Below, one piece after another: positions 1 to 6,219 of a stretch of 10,487 nucleotides of DNA; the first letter of the stretch is position 1, and each line of letters starts with the position of its first letter. Source of the stretch: JAVBKB01 sp031554275 (GTDB taxonomy: Bacteria > Bacillota > Bacilli > JARBTR01); assembly GCA_031554275.1 (NCBI GenBank), contig JAVBKB010000180.1, positions 1-10,487 on the forward strand, written 5' to 3'. Below the pieces are notes generated by a model. The model made no database searches. It was not told the DNA's origin and worked only from the letters and a program-made list of their open reading frames with translations. The position numbers and the translations under genes are program-made.

Positions 1-282
1 GCAACAAAAAATAGTATATCTATGGTCGCACAGTCGAAGGTCCCTCATAAAGAATTGCAAGGATTAAATGGGAGTCAGTTGCAAGATAAGCTGTTTCTTG
101 AAAAGGAGATCAATTGGAATGATCTCCCTGCTTGGCAGAAACGAGGTGCGTGCATTATTCAAAGTGCAGTTCCACGAGGAGAGTCAACACGGATGATATG
201 GGAAGTGGATGAGAATACACCGATCTTTTCACAGTCGAGAGACTACGTTGAAAGATTTGTCTACTTGGAAGGTAAATCATAA
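1..282 (+). CDS. Thg1-like tRNA 3'-5' polymerase, C-terminal part (5' end outside window)
   Basis: The reading frame is open to the first base of the window, so the methionine codon at 22 is almost certainly internal and only about 93 C-terminal residues are visible. Segments such as NSISMVAQ, HKELQGLNGSQ and EINWNDLPAWQKRG match the C-terminal half of the tRNA(His) guanylyltransferase (Thg1) superfamily, especially the bacterial Thg1-like proteins (TLPs). These add nucleotides in the 3'-5' direction to the 5' ends of tRNAs and are thought to repair truncated 5' ends. The catalytic metal-binding carboxylates lie in the N-terminal half, which is missing here, so activity cannot be judged. The TAA stop overlaps the ATG of the next gene by one base (TAATG), which points to translational coupling with the kinase. 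Family assignment is confident; the physiological substrate is inferred from the family. Confidence 0.85.
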   Translation, partial: ATKNSISMVAQSKVPHKELQGLNGSQLQDKLFLEKEINWNDLPAWQKRGACIIQSAVPRGESTRMIWEVDENTPIFSQSRDYVERFVYLEGKS

Positions 283-725
283 TGGAGTGTGTTATTTTAA
301 TTGGTATTCCCGCATCGGGGAAATCAACTTTTTGTAAAGATTATTTTTATAAAACGCACTTGCGATTGAATTTAGACATGCTCAAAACAAGGCATCGTGA
401 AAAGCTTTTAATCCAAGCATTTTTGGAAGCAAAACAACCATTTGTTGTGGATAATACGAACCCTACAGTTGAGGATCGCAAGAAGTACATTGAATTTGCC
501 AAAGAGCACAAGTTTCGAGTTGTTGGATACTATTTTGAACCAGATTATGAGGAGTCCATTTCAAGAGATGCGAATCGAGTTGGTAAAGAAGTTGTAACTG
601 AAAAAGGCATCCGAAGCGTGTTGAAGAAGCTGCAAATCCCGAGTTTCGACGAAGGGTTTGATGAACTTAAGGTGGTTCGTGCTGAAAACGGTAAGTTTGT
701 GATTGATGATTTTATTTTGGAATAG
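282..725 (+). CDS. P-loop polynucleotide kinase-like protein (AAA_33 type)
   Basis: This small protein of 147 aa is a single P-loop kinase domain. Residues 8-16 (GIPASGKST) form the Walker A motif. D32 in RLNLDML sits where the T4 polynucleotide kinase family has its catalytic aspartate. VVDNTNPT (about 55-62) is the characteristic strand and loop after Walker B. R95 and R99 in the segment before 'VTEKGI' fit the lid arginines, followed by an IPSFDEGFD segment typical of these kinases. No phosphatase or ligase domain is attached. The family transfers the gamma-phosphate of ATP to 5'-OH ends of RNA or DNA, or to small molecules. Its start overlaps the stop of the Thg1-like gene, so an RNA substrate is favoured: a 5'-OH end made by a nuclease would be rephosphorylated before Thg1 acts. 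The domain call is strong; the RNA-repair role is inferred from context. Confidence 0.85.
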   Translation: MECVILIGIPASGKSTFCKDYFYKTHLRLNLDMLKTRHREKLLIQAFLEAKQPFVVDNTNPTVEDRKKYIEFAKEHKFRVVGYYFEPDYEESISRDANRVGKEVVTEKGIRSVLKKLQIPSFDEGFDELKVVRAENGKFVIDDFILE

Positions 726-902
726 GTAAATAGGGAAAGAAAATAGTTCGAATCGAAGTTCAGATAGCGGGAATCAGCTGAGTAATTGCAGTTTCATTAG
801 TAGAAATATTATCTAGTTTCAATGAAGTTAAATTTCACACTTCTTCAGTGCTAAACCAATTTCACAGTAAGATATCGTCTTACCACCAAAAGGAGTCTAT
901 CT
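726..902. other. Intergenic leader before the HEAT-repeat gene
   Basis: This 177-base gap has no ORF of note and no convincing terminator hairpin after the kinase gene. TATTAT at 807-812 resembles a -10 box, but the best upstream partner (ATTGCA, 785-790, spacer 16) is weak. The nonamer AATTTCACA occurs twice in direct orientation, at 831-839 and 858-866, between that possible promoter and the next ribosome binding site. It could be a regulator site or chance. The gap suggests the HEAT gene may have its own promoter rather than being strictly co-transcribed with the repair pair. Confidence 0.35.
888..895 (+). promoter_or_regulatory. Ribosome binding site of the HEAT-repeat gene
   Basis: AAAAGGAG lies seven bases upstream of the ATG at 903, a near-ideal Shine-Dalgarno sequence and spacing. 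It fixes the start of the 1077-residue protein. Confidence 0.85.
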
Positions 903-3900
903 ATGACAACCGTATCCAAAATTCTTAAAAAAGCAGAAAAATTGAATCATGATCAACGTTGGCAATTGATGATTGAATTTGGAAGGAAATCTTTGAAAGA
1001 TCAAGAGGTTGCTCTGTCACTTAAAGAACTGGCTAATTCTGAGATTCACTATGAGCGGTTATTGGCGCTAATGTCTCTGCAAGGTTCTTTCAATAAGGAA
1101 TTGATTATCAAATTCTTGAACGATCCTTCTGCAATCGGGTTGTTTGCAGCGGTCAGACTAGCAGCAAGGCATTTGGAAACGGAGCAATTAGTCTCGATTA
1201 TTCCGCTATTATCCAAGAGTAAGCGCTTGGATATTTATCAACAATTGGTTAAAAATAGCCGTGCTGGAGTAAATGATCTCGTCTACGAATCATTAGGAAG
1301 TCAAAGTAAAGTAGACATTCTTCCTTTTACTACTGAAACATTTTTCAGGGAACACGCAAATCATGAAACATTAGAGATGATTGAGTACAAGAATTGGAGT
1401 CTCTTAGCAAAACGTTTTCCTAATACAACTTATGAATTTTTACAAGAAAATCTCAAGAAATCTAGCGAGCTTTCATGGACAGTACGGTTAGCTGTTTCGG
1501 TAGCATTAAGGGGTCTAGTCAATGTTGCACCCGAAAAAGGGTTAAGTTTAATTAGATCTTCAATGGGATGTATGAATCCACAGAGCTTGCCTCTTAATTC
1601 TTATGCCAGTTTGTTTCCAAATGAGGTTGCAGAATTAATTCTTACGTATCCAACTCCTATTTCAGTGTCATTACCAGTCAGCGTGCTTCGGCGCCTTAAG
1701 CAAGAAACATTGGCTGGATTAGTGGCAAAAGGTGTGTTGGTTGATTTTGTAAAAATTTTCCCGAAGTTGTTCCCAGAACAACGTGCCGATTTGTATCAAT
1801 CTAGCGGGGAGGCATGGAGAAGTACAAATGGAGAGTTGCCATTAACCTGTGTTAAAGCGTTACCACGTTCAATTAGGGAAGCAGAAGCGCTTCATGCATT
1901 TCACTTAGTAATGTTACAATCGCAACCAACTGTACGGATTCCCTACTTGTCTGTTTTACCATTTTCACAGGCAAAAGAACTCGTTGAGCCATTTCTCTCT
2001 CAACCTGATGGGGATTTGCGTGCAGCAGCAGTTGCTTCTTTGGTAGGAAGCGGACGATTTCATGCTGAAGTACTTGATTCTATTCTTGATTTTTGCATCG
2101 CTCGCGAAAATGAACAAGATCCAGTGCGATTAGAAATGATTGATACTTTAGCTAAACTTCCAACTAGTCGCTGGTTAGTTGATCATTTGCCTAAGATCAA
2201 ACTCATTATTGATGCTGCTTTTCGTGCTCGAGATTGTTCAGTTCAAACAATGAATGCTGCATCCCGATTGTTATTAGGAATGATAACAACACAAACTGAC
2301 TTTGTTCTAGATGAACTTCCATATTTGCTAGAACGAACAGGACGCTTGAGTGTTCCAAATCTAGAATCACGATTATCGAATACTGAAATGCAGCAGCTAG
2401 CTACCCGTTTATTACCATTGCTGAGAACATGGATAAAAAGAGATAGCGCGCATTTAGTACAATCACTAATGTTCTCCTTTGGACGCAGAGCCAAAGCTGT
2501 CCCAGAATTTTGTCAGCTGATGGTCGAGTTAACGAGTGACAAAAGAGGGCATGTTGCCCGTATTGGTTTGCAAGGCCTTGTGCAAATGGAATTTACAAAT
2601 GAACTTAAAGAACTTATTCCAGAGCTAATCAAAAAAGATAACAGCTGGATTCAAGTAGAATATGTCGCACAATATTTGCATCAAGCGCAACAAAGTCTGC
2701 TGACACCATTTTTGCAACCACAAATTTATAAAGGTCGTTTCAGCAGCGGGAGGACGGCCATATTGCCTGGTTTTGATCGGGGGTTTGTTCGTTGGACAGC
2801 TAATCAACAAAACCTTTACGCAAATGGATTACAAGGAATTGTGAATAGTTCGAAGCGGAATGCTTGGGAGCTTTATCAATGTGTCAGCCGTTTGAGTGCG
2901 ATGCCATCGGTAGAAATAACACCCCTTGTTAGGCTTGCCCAATTAACTACCAAAGATATTGCATTAAGGGATAAGTCTATTGAAGCGCTTGGTAGAGTTG
3001 ATGCCGGTAAGGGTATCCCGACGTTATTGATGGCACTAAATGATGCGCGTGCTCGCGTTGCCATTTATGCATTACGTCGCTCATTTGTGAACATGCCTGA
3101 AAAGAGCGCTTTGCCACTTCTTTCTGGAATCTCAAGTAATAAAGTAACTGTATTGAAAGAAGTGATTCGATTAATCGGAGAGTTTGAGGGAAGAGATGCT
3201 TATCTGCAGCTACAGCATTATGCGGAAAGTGAGAATTTGCATCCTGATGTAAATATTGCTTTGCTACGTGCCTATTGGCAGTTCCTGCATATTGATGAGG
3301 TTTGGGATTTTTTTCATCGAGCAGCAACTAGTGAACGAGTAGCAACAGCGCGCTCAACGATTCGAATTCCACAAGAGGGACTTTCTCAAGCTGGTCGGAA
3401 AAAGCTAAGTAATCATCTTGCGTTACTATTACAACACTCAGATGCTGGGATAAGAAGAGAAACACTGGAGCGGCTAGTCTCAATGCCTATTGGCTATTCG
3501 GATCAATCAATGTGTGAAACCCTTGCTCAGTTGCTAGAGGACTGCGATCGTAACATCTGTAGACTTGCTGCTGAGGCAATGTTAGCAATGTTTGTAACAC
3601 AAAAAGATTGTGATTTAGTGAAAATATTTGCGAAAGTAACCAACGTCAAATCATTAATAGCAATCGTAGATGCTTTTAATACGCGTAAAAATATTAATTA
3701 TCATAGCTTGCAAACTTGTGCTGAAGAGCTTGTACACGCTTTACTAGAAAGACGATGGCAACCAGCTCAATGCTTGCGATTAGCAATGTTGATTTTGCCG
3801 CCTCAAACCATTCTGGCTTTGATTAAGCAGCTAGATGAGCAGGGATTACTTCACCCAGGTGTCGTGGAATCTGGGTTAAAAGAGTGGGGTATCGTAGTTA

Positions 3901-4136
3901 GAACACAGAATCAACAAGTTCTTGAGGAAATTGAGGCTCAGCTAAGGTTAGCAGCCAGTACAGAACAGCGTCGGTTTGGCTTAGGTTTACTGACGGAATT
4001 AACAAATCAATATGGCTGGACCTATGAGCAACGAGCTCAACTTGTTGACTATCAGAATGACAAGGCACTATGGATTTCGGATTTAGCAGAACTGATTGAA
4101 CCACCAATATCATTAAATGTTCCGGATGGAATTTAA
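903..4136 (+). CDS. Giant HEAT-type alpha-solenoid protein, function unknown
   Basis: The 1077-residue product appears entirely alpha-helical. It has no signal peptide, no membrane segment and no enzymatic motif that I can recognise. Its helical pairs look like HEAT/armadillo-type repeats. The clearest are at about residues 45-100 (NSEIHYERLLALMSL, then FAAVRLAARHL), 366-385 (DGDLRAAAVASLVGSG), 687-790 (ALRDKSIEALGRV, then ARVAIYALRRSF) and 846-900 (DAGIRRETLERLV, then NICRLAAEAMLAM). Such solenoids bind proteins or nucleic acids and act as scaffolds in the cytoplasm. The start is secured by a good ribosome binding site. The next gene begins within about 50 bases of the stop, so the two are probably co-transcribed. 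I recall similar uncharacterised proteins from Bacillales but cannot name a family. Possible roles include a scaffold for the adjacent RNA-repair enzymes or a stand-alone adaptor; neither is shown. Confidence 0.8.
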   Translation: MTTVSKILKKAEKLNHDQRWQLMIEFGRKSLKDQEVALSLKELANSEIHYERLLALMSLQGSFNKELIIKFLNDPSAIGLFAAVRLAARHLETEQLVSIIPLLSKSKRLDIYQQLVKNSRAGVNDLVYESLGSQSKVDILPFTTETFFREHANHETLEMIEYKNWSLLAKRFPNTTYEFLQENLKKSSELSWTVRLAVSVALRGLVNVAPEKGLSLIRSSMGCMNPQSLPLNSYASLFPNEVAELILTYPTPISVSLPVSVLRRLKQETLAGLVAKGVLVDFVKIFPKLFPEQRADLYQSSGEAWRSTNGELPLTCVKALPRSIREAEALHAFHLVMLQSQPTVRIPYLSVLPFSQAKELVEPFLSQPDGDLRAAAVASLVGSGRFHAEVLDSILDFCIARENEQDPVRLEMIDTLAKLPTSRWLVDHLPKIKLIIDAAFRARDCSVQTMNAASRLLLGMITTQTDFVLDELPYLLERTGRLSVPNLESRLSNTEMQQLATRLLPLLRTWIKRDSAHLVQSLMFSFGRRAKAVPEFCQLMVELTSDKRGHVARIGLQGLVQMEFTNELKELIPELIKKDNSWIQVEYVAQYLHQAQQSLLTPFLQPQIYKGRFSSGRTAILPGFDRGFVRWTANQQNLYANGLQGIVNSSKRNAWELYQCVSRLSAMPSVEITPLVRLAQLTTKDIALRDKSIEALGRVDAGKGIPTLLMALNDARARVAIYALRRSFVNMPEKSALPLLSGISSNKVTVLKEVIRLIGEFEGRDAYLQLQHYAESENLHPDVNIALLRAYWQFLHIDEVWDFFHRAATSERVATARSTIRIPQEGLSQAGRKKLSNHLALLLQHSDAGIRRETLERLVSMPIGYSDQSMCETLAQLLEDCDRNICRLAAEAMLAMFVTQKDCDLVKIFAKVTNVKSLIAIVDAFNTRKNINYHSLQTCAEELVHALLERRWQPAQCLRLAMLILPPQTILALIKQLDEQGLLHPGVVESGLKEWGIVVRTQNQQVLEEIEAQLRLAASTEQRRFGLGLLTELTNQYGWTYEQRAQLVDYQNDKALWISDLAELIEPPISLNVPDGI

Positions 4137-4183
4137 AATCGGAAAAGAGATGAATTGAGGCCATGGAAAACAGGGTCGCAACA

Positions 4184-4852
4184 ATGAACAGACTCACATA
4201 CAAAATAAATGATTCTCTTGGATTTAAAATCTATCCGCGCAAATTTGGCGATAAACTCAAGGAAATTGATAGTGAGCACTTATTTCAAATCGGATATGCC
4301 GATTTCCAAGAAATACTTCAGCAGCATATTGAAATTATTTATCCATTGCATCATGGAGAGACAAATAAGTTATTTAGTCATTTCGAAGTTTGTCTTGAGA
4401 ACGTCATTCCTAAGTGTGAGTGGATGAAGATTCTTGAAAGTATTTATCAAGTCGACTATTCACAGAATAAGATATTAGAAGCGTTTGTTGATTCTTTTTG
4501 TACTAAATTGGACGGTTTTTTCGAATGGGCTGATGAAGTGCGAATTGATGGTGAGGCAAGTAAAGATTTGCAAATTGCTATTTCAAAAAGGGTTTCAACC
4601 AACAAAGAAGCAATTGCTTACGCTGAAGAAATATCATATATCTACTACTCGCGTATTAATTTGGAAGAATACGATGCAGTGGTGAAGTATGAAAGTGAGA
4701 AGGAATTATGGACAGTTTATTACTCATTAAAAGCTGAAGTGCCAGCGGGTGAAGAATACCGCAGTTGGATGTATCAGTTTCAGGGTGGCGGCGGACCTTG
4801 TTTGATTTTTACAAAGAGTGGGATCATTATTGCCATGTACTTGATGAAATAA
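4184..4852 (+). CDS. Hypothetical protein (222 aa), unrecognised family
   Basis: I do not recognise this family. The protein is predicted soluble and acidic, with no signal peptide. The first two thirds look mainly helical (for example ADFQEILQQHIEIIYPLHH and QNKILEAFVDSFCTKLDGFFEWADEV). The end is a likely beta-rich segment with a striking QFQGGGGPC loop (about 188-196) followed by LIFTKSGIIIAMYLMK, so the conserved core may be C-terminal. Two starts are possible. ATG 4163 has GAGG only two bases away, which is too close. ATG 4184 has AGGG eight bases upstream and is preferred; the longer form would add seven residues. The gene lies just after the HEAT-repeat gene and only 18 bases before the next start, so it belongs to the same transcript. 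A role as partner or immunity-like protein is possible but unsupported. Confidence 0.6.
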   Translation: MNRLTYKINDSLGFKIYPRKFGDKLKEIDSEHLFQIGYADFQEILQQHIEIIYPLHHGETNKLFSHFEVCLENVIPKCEWMKILESIYQVDYSQNKILEAFVDSFCTKLDGFFEWADEVRIDGEASKDLQIAISKRVSTNKEAIAYAEEISYIYYSRINLEEYDAVVKYESEKELWTVYYSLKAEVPAGEEYRSWMYQFQGGGGPCLIFTKSGIIIAMYLMK

Positions 4853-4870
4853 TTGTTTAAGGGTGAATTC

Positions 4871-5143
4871 ATGGGTGTTATGAAAAAGGGTAAGCGCAAG
4901 ATAATTGTTGATAATAAGGTTTTTTGGTGGTTTGTTGAGGACGATAGTTGGAGTGAGCCGACAGCACAAATTATTGCAGACGACCATTCTCTAATTGCAA
5001 ATTGTAATCTTTATTGTCCAGTTCTAAGAATCACTAAGGATAAAGTGAAAGGGAGACGATCAGTTCCTGTGCCAGAAAACGTGGGAGAAATGGTTTTCAC
5101 TCCACAATTCATTTCTCAGCTTATTCGACTAACTCTTGAGTAA
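4871..5143 (+). CDS. Small hypothetical protein (90 aa), beta-rich
   Basis: This 90-residue protein begins MGVMKKGKRKIIVDNKVFWW, a basic stretch leading into a strongly hydrophobic beta-hairpin, and continues with alternating strand-like segments (AQIIADDHS, CPVLRITK, GEMVFTPQFISQLI). It has no membrane segment or known catalytic motif. I recall short conserved hypothetical proteins with a similar 'K-x-IxVD...W-V' opening in Bacillota and Actinomycetota, but no function. The in-frame TTG at 4853 directly follows the previous stop and lacks a ribosome binding site. ATG 4871 has AAGGGTGA (4859-4866) four bases away and is chosen; ATG 4880 is a less likely alternative. It is probably co-transcribed with the upstream genes. 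Confidence 0.6.
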   Translation: MGVMKKGKRKIIVDNKVFWWFVEDDSWSEPTAQIIADDHSLIANCNLYCPVLRITKDKVKGRRSVPVPENVGEMVFTPQFISQLIRLTLE

Positions 5144-5203
5144 ACTGAGTAGTAGACTTTGATGATTTATCATAGATGAAAAAAGATAGGGTGAAGTTAA
5201 CTG

Positions 5204-5308
5204 ATGAATGTTGGTGATATTTACGCATTTTACAACGAGCGGATGGGTTGCTACAATGCCTGTCAGATTACTTGTTTTAAACAGGAAACTGATAAGCGAT
5301 CATTGTGA
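5204..5308 (+). pseudogene. Truncated N-terminal stub (34 codons) of a larger protein
   Basis: The ORF starts at ATG 5204 with AGGGTGA (5188-5194) nine bases upstream and encodes 34 residues beginning MNVGDIYAFYN, with ACQIT further on. It stops at TGA 5306 with TAG immediately in frame. The opening reads like the start of a folded domain that is then cut off. From memory it resembles the N-terminus of longer uncharacterised proteins of low-GC Gram-positives, which cannot be verified here. The TGA overlaps the GTG of the next ORF in a GTGA arrangement, which could mean coupling or simply a deletion junction. It is best read as the remains of a gene whose body was lost. A genuine micro-protein is the alternative. 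Confidence 0.5.
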
Positions 5309-5830
5309 TAGATTTGATAAATGCAGTGAATAAACAATCACCAAATCTTGATCATTTCGACGATTCAATTGAAATCACCATTAACCAGAATAATCACTTG
5401 CATGTATCACTTGAGCATAAAAAATCAGAGAGAATGTTTCTGCTGTTCTACAATTCATATAGGGAAGAGTACTTTGCGTTTTCCAGAACCCTCTGCAACT
5501 TTCCGACTGGGGCGATGCCATATTGAGAATGACACTGTTTCAGTGCAAACATTTGATGCGGAGCTTGATGAAGACAAAGATGAATATAAAACTGAAGTGG
5601 AGAGAAGTTTTGAATGGAAACTTGATTTGCCACCTGTTATCATGAATGCTGTTAATCAGCTTCTAGCAATTGCTTTTCATGGGTGTGGAGAAAATCCACT
5701 GGTTGACATATTTTCCGCTGAAACTGCACCAAACGAATTTGGTTTTAAAGTGAGATCGAAAACAGGTGAAATGTGTATAACTAATACAACTGGCTTGCTT
5801 AAACGGTCCCTTAAGAGAGTTAGTCATTGA
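5305..5830 (+). pseudogene. Frameshifted hypothetical gene (about 174 aa if restored)
   Basis: Two overlapping reading frames together make one plausible protein. The first runs from GTG 5305 to the TGA at 5524-5526 (73 residues, ending FPTGAMPY). The second becomes protein-like right there and continues ENDTVSVQTFDAELDEDKDE to the TGA at 5828-5830 (ending KRVSH). Removing a single T from TATTGAG (5521-5527) would join them as ...MPYENDTV.... The upstream part of the second frame (5348 to about 5520) is cysteine-rich shadow translation. The restored product is acidic, soluble and of no family I recognise; FHGCGENPLVDIF is its most distinctive segment. The GTG start has no good ribosome binding site and overlaps the stop of the preceding stub. 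Either the gene is dead, the base is a sequencing error, or two short peptides are made. Confidence 0.55.
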
Positions 5831-5893
5831 CATTGAGAAAAACTGTTAGTCATTGACATTGAGAAAAACTGTAGGTTTGACATTGAGAAAAAC
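5819..5893 (+). repeat. 26-bp tandem repeat, two exact copies plus one degenerate copy
   Basis: Two identical 26-base units lie head to tail at 5819-5844 and 5845-5870. A third, shorter copy (5871-5893) retains the 15-base core GACATTGAGAAAAAC. The core starts at 5829, 5855 and 5879, so the offsets are 26 and 24. The first copy contains the stop codon of the frameshifted gene. The second and third copies are in frame with the ORF that follows and would encode DIEKN twice. It looks like a slipped-strand duplication rather than an array of regulatory sites. Confidence 0.9.
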
Positions 5894-5911
5894 AATGTTG
5901 ATTCGAAAGAG

Positions 5912-6154
5912 ATGGAATGTGATAATGGAGTGATGCAGGTAACTTTTGAAAAACGACAGTTCCAGATAATGATTCATGCAGATGATCGTAAGTACATTTG
6001 GAAAGATGATCAGGAAACAAATGAATTGGTGAACTTTCGAAAGGAAGAACATCCCGAGAACACGCTCTGTTCAAGTACTACAGTGTTGTTCCAAACAATC
6101 AGAGATTTTGCTTTGAAAATCGAGAAAGATCGTTTGTTTGTAGAAATCACTTAA
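5912..6154 (+). CDS. Hypothetical ORF (80 aa), possibly a gene remnant
   Basis: This short ORF encodes a soluble protein with alternating strand-like segments (MQVTFEKRQFQIMIH, KYIWKDD) and a helical-then-strand ending (TVLFQTIRDFALKIEKDRLFVEIT). No family is recognised. Neither ATG 5912 (AAAGAG directly abutting) nor the in-frame ATG 5933 (GGAG two bases away) has a well-placed ribosome binding site. The frame is open upstream through two copies of the tandem repeat, back to a stop at 5834. It may be the C-terminal remnant of a gene whose 5' end was lost with the repeat expansion, or a weakly translated small gene. The protein-like composition argues that it descends from a real coding sequence. 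Confidence 0.4.
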   Translation: MECDNGVMQVTFEKRQFQIMIHADDRKYIWKDDQETNELVNFRKEEHPENTLCSSTTVLFQTIRDFALKIEKDRLFVEIT

Positions 6155-6207
6155 CCAACTTGCTGTAGGCGTTTTTTTAGAAGATGAATGATTATTGTAA
6201 TCAATTT

Positions 6208-6212
6208 AGGAG
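6208..6212 (+). promoter_or_regulatory. Ribosome binding site deciding a GTG start
   Basis: AGGAG is seven bases upstream of GTG 6220. The alternative ATG at 6184, in the same frame, has only AGAAG touching it. The site therefore argues for the shorter protein, which begins directly at the beta-barrel domain. Confidence 0.7.
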
Positions 6213-6219
6213 TGTTAGT

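Noticed and set aside
726..780. A terminator after the kinase gene.
   Set aside because: Only a tiny TTCGAATCGAA-type symmetry is visible, with no GC stem or U-run.
2243..3327. Several antisense open frames opposite the HEAT gene.
   Set aside because: They lie wholly within the long gene, lack ribosome binding sites and have shadow-like compositions.
4853..4870. A TTG start at 4853 for the 90-aa gene.
   Set aside because: It follows the previous stop directly with no ribosome binding site; ATG 4871 has AAGGGTGA.
5518..5530. Programmed +1 frameshifting at TAT TGA, as in prfB.
   Set aside because: The slip from UAU to AUU would break codon-anticodon pairing and there is no upstream Shine-Dalgarno-like stimulator. 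A mutation or sequencing error is simpler.
5819..5893. A CRISPR array or iteron cluster.
   Set aside because: The units abut without spacers, number fewer than three full copies, and no cas or replication gene is near.
6184..6219. The ATG at 6184 as start of the barrel/ATP-grasp protein.
   Set aside because: It lacks a spaced ribosome binding site, whereas GTG 6220 has AGGAG at seven bases and begins just before the barrel domain.
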